In this document: in pieces, positions 5,969-10,275 of the stretch
Layout: every line of letters begins with the position of its first letter
Numbering within the stretch: the stretch's first letter is position 1
DNA from: Fidelibacterota bacterium
GTDB taxonomy: Bacteria; Fidelibacterota; JAANXI01
NCBI GenBank assembly: GCA_018263365.1
Contig: JAANXI010000060.1
Span: forward strand, 1-10,275
Direction of reading: 5' to 3'
DNA length: 10,275 bases
Notes under the pieces: model-generated
Databases searched by the model: none
Seen by the model: only the letters and a program-made list of their open reading frames with translations
Told to the model about the DNA's origin: nothing
Program-made: the position numbers and the translations under genes

Positions 5969-7372
5969 ATGTCCGTCAACCAGGAAGTCATCGTCGATAT
6001 AGATTTACTGAAGAAGTACGACAAGCCGGGCCCAAGGTATACTAGCTATCCCACGGCGCCGCACTTTCACGAGGGTTTCGATGATAAATCCTGGGAAGAA
6101 GAACTACAGAAATCCAACGCCAATGAAAGCGCACCGGATCTGTCGCTCTACTTTCACTTCCCGTTCTGCGATACGCTCTGTCTCTATTGCGGCTGCAACG
6201 TGATTATTACCCGAACGCCGGCGAAAATCGACGAATACATCGAATATCTGAAGAAAGAGATCGATATGCTGGCGTCGTACCTGCCCAAGAATCGAACACG
6301 GAAAGTCCGGCAGTTCCAGTGGGGCGGCGGTACGCCGACGTATCTCACGGCGGATCAGATCCGCGATATCATGGGCTATATCCGCGAGCAGTTCGAATTT
6401 TCCGACGGTATCGAAGCCGGCGTGGAGACCGATCCCAGAGAGCTGACCTACGATCGGCTCCAGGCGCTCCGGGAGATGGGTTTCAACCGCGCCAGCATGG
6501 GGGTACAGGACTTCGATCCGCTGGTGCAGAAGACCGTCAACCGCATCCAGCCGGAGGAGATGACGCGAAGGCACTTCAACTCGTTGCGGGAACTCGGGTA
6601 CCAGAGCCTGAACATTGATCTCATCTATGGACTGCCCCACCAGACGCCGGAACGCTTCGAGCGGACGGTGGATTCGATTATCGATATCAGTCCCGAGCGG
6701 ATTGCGCTGTTTAATTACGCCCACGTCCCGTGGCTGAAGCCGCATCAGAACTATTTCAAAGAGGAGTGGCTGCCCACCGCCGAGACCAAACTCCGGATCA
6801 TCAAAATGGCCATCGATAAGTTCACCGATGCCGGCTACGTCTTTATCGGCATGGATCATTTTGCCAAACCGGACGACGAACTCACTTTGGCCCAGCAGGA
6901 GCGGAAACTCTACCGAAATTTTCAGGGTTACTCTCCGCGCGCCGGACTGGATCTCTACGCCCTGGGCATGACCAGCATCAGCCAGACGCAGGACGTCTAC
7001 GCACAGAATGTGAAGGAAATTACCACATATTACCAGCGGATATCCGAGGGCCGTTTGCCCGTGTTCAAAGGATATGAACTCAACCGGGAGGACCAGATCC
7101 GCCGCTGGGTCATCACCCGGCTGATGTGCGACTTCGAGCTCCATCCCAGCGAAGTGGAGGAAGCGTTTGACATCGATTTCAACGATTACTTCGCTGAAGA
7201 CCTTCCTGGACTCGAACCATTCATCGACGACGATCTCGTGGTATATCAGGGAGATGTCATCAAGGTCAACCCGCTGGGGCGCCTGCTCATCCGGAATATT
7301 GCGATGTCGTTTGATTCCTATCTCAAACGGGAGAAGAAAGAGGAGACGCCGACGTATTCGCGAACAGTTTAA
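5969..7372 (+). CDS. hemN: Oxygen-independent coproporphyrinogen III oxidase (radical SAM)
   Basis: 467 residues, close to the 457 of E. coli HemN. It oxidatively decarboxylates two propionates of coproporphyrinogen III to vinyls, giving protoporphyrinogen IX without oxygen, using a [4Fe-4S] cluster and two SAM molecules. Seen: the N-terminal PGPRYTSYPTAPHF (20-33), special to true HemN; the cluster motif CDTLCLYC with Cys67, Cys71 and Cys74, plus Cys76; GGGTPT (119-124) for SAM; GVETDPREL (151-159); IDLIYGLPHQ (216-225); GMDHFAKPDD (294-303); and NFQGYS (317-322). The N-terminal signature, CxC after the cluster and GMDHFA separate it from the HemW-like look-alikes. The start follows GAGG (5960-5963) by 5 nt. 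It lies 215 nt after hemE and 71 nt before the S23 gene. Confidence 0.96.
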   Translation: MSVNQEVIVDIDLLKKYDKPGPRYTSYPTAPHFHEGFDDKSWEEELQKSNANESAPDLSLYFHFPFCDTLCLYCGCNVIITRTPAKIDEYIEYLKKEIDMLASYLPKNRTRKVRQFQWGGGTPTYLTADQIRDIMGYIREQFEFSDGIEAGVETDPRELTYDRLQALREMGFNRASMGVQDFDPLVQKTVNRIQPEEMTRRHFNSLRELGYQSLNIDLIYGLPHQTPERFERTVDSIIDISPERIALFNYAHVPWLKPHQNYFKEEWLPTAETKLRIIKMAIDKFTDAGYVFIGMDHFAKPDDELTLAQQERKLYRNFQGYSPRAGLDLYALGMTSISQTQDVYAQNVKEITTYYQRISEGRLPVFKGYELNREDQIRRWVITRLMCDFELHPSEVEEAFDIDFNDYFAEDLPGLEPFIDDDLVVYQGDVIKVNPLGRLLIRNIAMSFDSYLKREKKEETPTYSRTV

Positions 7373-7376
7373 AGAC

Positions 7377-7419
7377 AGTGTTAGAGTGTTCGAGTGTTCG
7401 AGTGTTCGGGTGTTCAAGT
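7377..7419 (-). repeat. Left inverted array, 8-bp units (GTGTTCNN)
   Basis: Five units in tandem: AGTGTTAG, AGTGTTCG three times, and GGTGTTCA, then AGT. It starts 5 nt after the hemN stop. Compared with the right arm it has one extra central unit, as expected for slippage in a tandem repeat. Confidence 0.75.
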
Positions 7420-7443
7420 AACAGAAAAAAAACGGGTAAACAG

Positions 7444-7896
7444 ATGTCGAAAGTAGAAAAGTTTGAGGATTTGTTCTGTTGGCAGAAGGCGAGAGAATTG
7501 GTAAATCAAGTTTATGAAATAACTGATTCGGGAAAATTTTCGAAAGACTACGATCTGCGATCACAAATACGACGTGCCTCCATATCCATTATGTCCAATA
7601 TTGCTGAGGGATTCAGCAGGTATCACAAAAAGGAATTTATTCGGTTTCTGGATATCGCGCAAAGTTCAGGGTCTGAGGTAAAAAGCCAATTATACATCGC
7701 TGCAGACCTGGAATATATCGAAAAAGATAAAGCCACCGACTTATTTAATCTAATTAAAGAAGTACGAAAAACGACACTTGGGCTGCTTAAGTATCTTGAC
7801 AGAAATGTGAATCATGTAAAGGAACCTGATTCAATATATTCCGGCGAAGGTGTCAAAAGCATCTCAATACCAGATAAGCATATAAATACCAAATAG
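7444..7896 (+). CDS. Four-helix-bundle protein, S23 / 23S rRNA intervening-sequence family
   Basis: 150 residues; the family is usually about 115-130, so this one carries a polar tail (about 121-150). Family marks are plain: FEDLFCWQKARELV (7-20), QIRRASISIMSNIAEGFSR (41-59) with the invariant NIAEG, and EFIRFLDIAQSSGSEVKSQL (64-83). Four helices are expected at about 9-28, 38-56, 60-90 and 94-119. Members were first found within intervening sequences of 23S rRNA, and the fold is related to Avd of diversity-generating retroelements; the molecular function is unknown, with nucleic-acid binding suspected from the basic surface. ATG 7444 is chosen because an upstream GTG at 7378 lies inside the repeat array. 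No good Shine-Dalgarno is seen. Base composition is more AT-rich than the hem genes, so it is probably a later insertion and not part of haem synthesis. Confidence 0.9.
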   Translation: MSKVEKFEDLFCWQKARELVNQVYEITDSGKFSKDYDLRSQIRRASISIMSNIAEGFSRYHKKEFIRFLDIAQSSGSEVKSQLYIAADLEYIEKDKATDLFNLIKEVRKTTLGLLKYLDRNVNHVKEPDSIYSGEGVKSISIPDKHINTK

Positions 7897-7903
7897 ATGC
7901 GAA

Positions 7904-7942
7904 ACTTGAACACCTGAACACCTGAACACTCTAACACTCAAC
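7904..7942 (+). repeat. Right array, 8-bp units (AACACNNN), upstream of hemH
   Basis: Tandem units ACTTGAAC, ACCTGAAC, ACCTGAAC, ACTCTAAC and ACTCAAC. The array begins 7 nt after the S23 stop and ends next to the hemH ribosome binding site. It serves both as the inverted partner of 7377-7419 and as the counterpart of the leader arrays before hemE and hemN. Confidence 0.75.
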
Positions 7943-7952
7943 TAAGGACTAT

Positions 7953-8972
7953 ATGAACACTCCAATCCATAAACCACCAGACACACAGAAGAAAGAATCG
8001 GTAGGTGTTGTGCTTTTTCAACTCGGTGGGCCGGATACCTACGACGCCGTCGAACCTTTTCTGAATAACCTGTTCAACGACCCGGATATCATTGATATAC
8101 CGCTGGGTTTTCTGCTGCGAAAGCCGCTTGCGAAGTTTATCAGTAGTCGCCGGAGCGTGGAGGTGGAGGAGCTGTACCGCGAGATGGGCGGCCCGTCGCC
8201 AATCCGGGAAATCACCAACAAGCAGGCGGAAATGCTCCGCGACGAACTCCGTAAGCGCGATCCGGAGCGGGATTACCACGCCTTTGTCGCTATGCGATAT
8301 TGGCATCCGCTCACCGAGGAAACCGTGGAGCAGGTGAAGGCCGCTGACGTGGATCGCCTTGCTTTGCTCCCACTTTATCCACACTTCTCAAAGACAACCA
8401 CTGGCAGCAGCTTCAAGGAATGGAATCGTGTGATAAAGGGCACAAAATTATCTGATTTACCCAGCGATTCCATCCGCGCCTATCCCGACTATCCGCCGTA
8501 TATCAAGGCCATGGTCAACCAGGTGGAACGCACTATCGGCGGGTGCTGCGAGACCGATGAGCCGCTACACTTATTATTTTCGGCGCACGGCGTCCCGCTG
8601 AAGGTCATCAAATCCGGCGATCCGTACAAGGATCACATCGAAACCACCGTCAAGCATGTGATGGGGGGGTTGTCAACAGATTATCCACACCATATCAGCT
8701 ATCAAAGCAAGGTCGGCCCGCAAAAATGGCTACAGCCTTCAACTATAGATAAATTAGAGCAATTGGGTGAAGAAGGGGTTAAACATTTACTGGTTGTCCC
8801 GGTGGCGTTTGTGAGCGATCACCTGGAGACGCTCCACGAGCTGAATATCCAGGACCGTGAGATCGCTGAAGACGCCGGAATAGACCACTACCATGTGATG
8901 CCGGCGCTGAACGATTCGCCCGAATTTATCGACGTACTCGCACAACGGGTACTTGAGGAGATTAAAGAATGA
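7953..8972 (+). CDS. hemH: Ferrochelatase
   Basis: 339 residues. It inserts Fe2+ into protoporphyrin IX to give protohaem, the last step of the pathway. Seen: VGVVLFQLGGPDTYDAV (17-33); the substrate-lip region GGPSPIREIT (79-88); AMRYWHPLTEE (113-123); catalytic His212 in LFSAHGVP; YQSKVGPQKWLQP (250-262); and Glu292 in FVSDHLETLHEL, the metal-path acid partner. There is no transmembrane tail and no C-terminal cysteine cluster, so it is a soluble or peripheral form. AAGGA at 7944-7948 is the ribosome binding site. It overlaps hemY by 4 nt (ATGA). Oddities: a CysCys pair (198-199), a G7 run at 8663-8669, and patches of AT-rich codons (about 8375-8470 and 8680-8790) among GC-rich ones. Confidence 0.97.
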   Translation: MNTPIHKPPDTQKKESVGVVLFQLGGPDTYDAVEPFLNNLFNDPDIIDIPLGFLLRKPLAKFISSRRSVEVEELYREMGGPSPIREITNKQAEMLRDELRKRDPERDYHAFVAMRYWHPLTEETVEQVKAADVDRLALLPLYPHFSKTTTGSSFKEWNRVIKGTKLSDLPSDSIRAYPDYPPYIKAMVNQVERTIGGCCETDEPLHLLFSAHGVPLKVIKSGDPYKDHIETTVKHVMGGLSTDYPHHISYQSKVGPQKWLQPSTIDKLEQLGEEGVKHLLVVPVAFVSDHLETLHELNIQDREIAEDAGIDHYHVMPALNDSPEFIDVLAQRVLEEIKE

Positions 8973-10275
8973 AGCAGGACACAGATGTTGTGGTAATCGG
9001 AGCCGGAGTCTCAGGATTATCCGCCGCGTATTGGCTGGAGCAGCAGGGTCATTCGGTGCAAATTCTGGAAAAGGCCGACCGCGTTGGCGGATCGATTCAG
9101 ACCACACGGGAAGACGGATTTATCATCGAGCACGGCCCGAACAGCGGGATGGAGACCAATCCGGTGATCGGGAAGCTAGTAGAATCGCTGGGACTGGAAG
9201 ACGAAATGATCTATGCCAATGATGAGGCAAACAATCGATACATCGTACGGGATCAGGAACTCCATCCGTTGCCTATGTCTCCGCTTAAGTTTTTCAAGAC
9301 AAAACTGTTCAGCCGGAAGGCCAAGTGGCGAGTGCCTCTGGAACTGTTCATTGGCAAAGCGCCGGAAGACAAGGAAGAAACCATCGCCGAATTCGTGAGC
9401 CGTCGCCTGGGCTCGGAATTCCTGGATTACGCGATAAATCCATTCGTAGCCGGTGTGTTTGCCGGTGACCCCAAAGAGCTGTCGGTGAAAGCCGCATTTC
9501 CGAAGCTGGAAGCCCTCGAGGCGAATCATGGCGGAATCTTCAAGGGCGTCATCAAGGGCCGCCGGGAACGGAAAAAACGTGCAGCAAAGGGCGAGGAATC
9601 CAAGCAGAGTGCCCAAATGTTCTCCTTCCGGAATGGACTCGGAACGCTCACCGAATCGCTGGGAAAAGAGTTGAGCGATTCTATCCTAACCGGAGTCGAT
9701 GTTGAGGAGTTCAACCCTGAAAATAATCATTGGAAAGTCACCTATTCCAAAGATGGAATACCGCAAAATGTGAGTGCGGATTCCGTGCTACTTGCTATCC
9801 CGGCGTACGCGGCCTCGCAGTTAATTCGTGACCTGGACAACGAAACCGCCGCAGCCCTGGACGCCACCCCGTATGCCAAGGCCATCATGATGTACAGCGC
9901 GTTTGACAAAAATGACGTTCCTATCGATCTGGGCGGCTTCGGGTATCTGATCCCGGAAAAGGAAAACATGAACATCCTCGGGACCATCTGGTCGACGACA
10001 GTCTTTGAGAACCGGGCGCCGGACGGCAAGGTCTCTTTCACAACGTTCGTCGGCGGCAGGCGACAACCAGAGAAGTTAGAGCTATCCGACGAAGAACTTC
10101 TGCAGCAGATGCGCGATGATTTTGCCATTCTTATGGGCGTCGAGGCAAAACCGGAGAAACTATTCATCCGCCGCTGGCCGAAGGCGATCCCGCAGTACAC
10201 GCTGGGACATCTGGAGCGGGAAGCCCGAATGGAAGTCTTTGAGGAGAATCATCCCGGCCTGTTTATTACCGGCAA
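8969..10275 (+). CDS. hemY: Protoporphyrinogen oxidase, HemY type (partial, cut by window end)
   Basis: 435 residues are visible and the frame is still open at the window end; family members have about 450-475, so only the C-terminus is missing. It oxidises protoporphyrinogen IX to protoporphyrin IX with FAD and oxygen and is often labelled hemG. Seen: the FAD dinucleotide fold VIGAGVSGLSAA (9-20) with the ribose-binding acid Glu34 in LEKADRVGG; EHGPNS (54-59); INPFVAGVFAGDP (156-168); FSFRNGLGTL (218-227); GFGYLIP (323-329); and RRWPKAIPQYTLGH (401-414), a late family motif. The final LFITG is the start of the C-terminal FAD motif. Residues about 190-216 form a strongly basic linker. The start overlaps the hemH stop by 4 nt, with GAGGAG at 8955-8960. 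Neighbouring hemN argues for protoporphyrinogen, not coproporphyrinogen, as substrate. Confidence 0.95.
   Translation, partial: MKQDTDVVVIGAGVSGLSAAYWLEQQGHSVQILEKADRVGGSIQTTREDGFIIEHGPNSGMETNPVIGKLVESLGLEDEMIYANDEANNRYIVRDQELHPLPMSPLKFFKTKLFSRKAKWRVPLELFIGKAPEDKEETIAEFVSRRLGSEFLDYAINPFVAGVFAGDPKELSVKAAFPKLEALEANHGGIFKGVIKGRRERKKRAAKGEESKQSAQMFSFRNGLGTLTESLGKELSDSILTGVDVEEFNPENNHWKVTYSKDGIPQNVSADSVLLAIPAYAASQLIRDLDNETAAALDATPYAKAIMMYSAFDKNDVPIDLGGFGYLIPEKENMNILGTIWSTTVFENRAPDGKVSFTTFVGGRRQPEKLELSDEELLQQMRDDFAILMGVEAKPEKLFIRRWPKAIPQYTLGHLEREARMEVFEENHPGLFITG

Larger units (their letters stand above)
7377..7942. mobile_element. Candidate S23-type element between inverted 8-bp repeat arrays
   Basis: A 566-nt segment between hemN and hemH consists of a GTGTTCNN array (7377-7419), the S23 gene, and an AACACNNN array (7904-7942) that is the reverse complement of the first. 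The outermost (TCTAACAC) and innermost (ACTTGAACAC) units correspond exactly on both sides. The inside is visibly more AT-rich than the flanking hem genes. The layout recalls 23S rRNA intervening sequences, where an S23 gene lies within a stem formed by terminal inverted repeats. Calling it mobile is inference: no transposase or clear target duplication is seen. Confidence 0.45.

Noticed and set aside
7378..7443. GTG start of the S23 gene at 7378
   Set aside because: The added 22 residues are encoded by the repeat array itself, whereas the family N-terminus begins right after ATG 7444.
6104..7564. 486-codon open frame on the minus strand opposite hemN and the S23 gene
   Set aside because: It is antisense to an unmistakable hemN with all catalytic motifs and even runs into the next gene; GC-rich codon use opens this frame. 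No family motif is seen in its translation.
7377..7942. CRISPR-like reading of the short repeats
   Set aside because: Units are 8 bp and contiguous with no unique spacers, the two arrays are inverted to each other, and no cas gene is present.
8375..8689. Two perfect DnaA-box matches, TTATCCACA, at 8375-8383 and 8681-8689
   Set aside because: Both lie in hemH coding sequence where Tyr-Pro-His codons (TAT CCA CAC) produce the string; there are only two, 306 nt apart, with no AT-rich unwinding region or dnaA gene nearby.

Overview
The window is a haem (tetrapyrrole) biosynthesis cluster, all on the + strand. It runs: an integral membrane protein of the CcsA/HemX family, hemA, hemC, hemD, hemE, hemN, a small four-helix-bundle (S23 / 23S rRNA intervening-sequence) protein, hemH and hemY (cut by the window end). 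The enzymes cover glutamyl-tRNA to glutamate-1-semialdehyde, then porphobilinogen to protohaem. The two linking steps, hemL and hemB, are not in the window. The organism is a bacterium using the C5 pathway and the protoporphyrin-dependent branch. The cluster order, mid-range GC, and gaps filled with short degenerate repeats and an S23 gene suggest a member of the FCB group or a neighbouring uncultured phylum (for example a Neomarinimicrobiota-, KSB1- or Ignavibacteria-like lineage). That assignment is inference only.

Layout. Positions 1-537 hold the tail of an upstream transcription unit (two terminator hairpins), then a gene-free stretch with paired hairpins, a dispersed repeat, a perfect palindrome and a sigma-54-like promoter motif before the first gene. 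Positions 538-4388 are a compact operon: ccsA/hemX-like, 18 nt gap, hemA, 8-nt overlap, hemC, 8-nt overlap, hemD. Positions 4389-4709 and 5754-5968 are two repeat-rich gaps around hemE. HemN follows, then a 566-nt segment in which the S23 gene lies between inverted arrays of an 8-bp repeat, then hemH and hemY with a 4-nt overlap.

How the genes work together. HemA commits glutamyl-tRNA to tetrapyrroles, and the HemX-like membrane protein may set HemA level or activity. HemC and HemD build uroporphyrinogen III, HemE makes coproporphyrinogen III, HemN (anaerobic radical SAM) makes protoporphyrinogen IX, HemY oxidises it and HemH inserts iron.

The enzymes are ordinary. What deserves attention is the intergenic material. 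An AACACNNN 8-bp tandem array sits 6-12 nt before the start codons of hemE, hemN and hemH, and an inverted copy of the same array closes the other side of the S23 gene. Several other repeat families (9-bp, 14-bp, a 27-nt block and AAATCCCG hairpins) recur between the gaps. The S23 gene plus inverted arrays resembles the layout of 23S rRNA intervening sequences, here between two protein genes, and is the best candidate for an under-described element.
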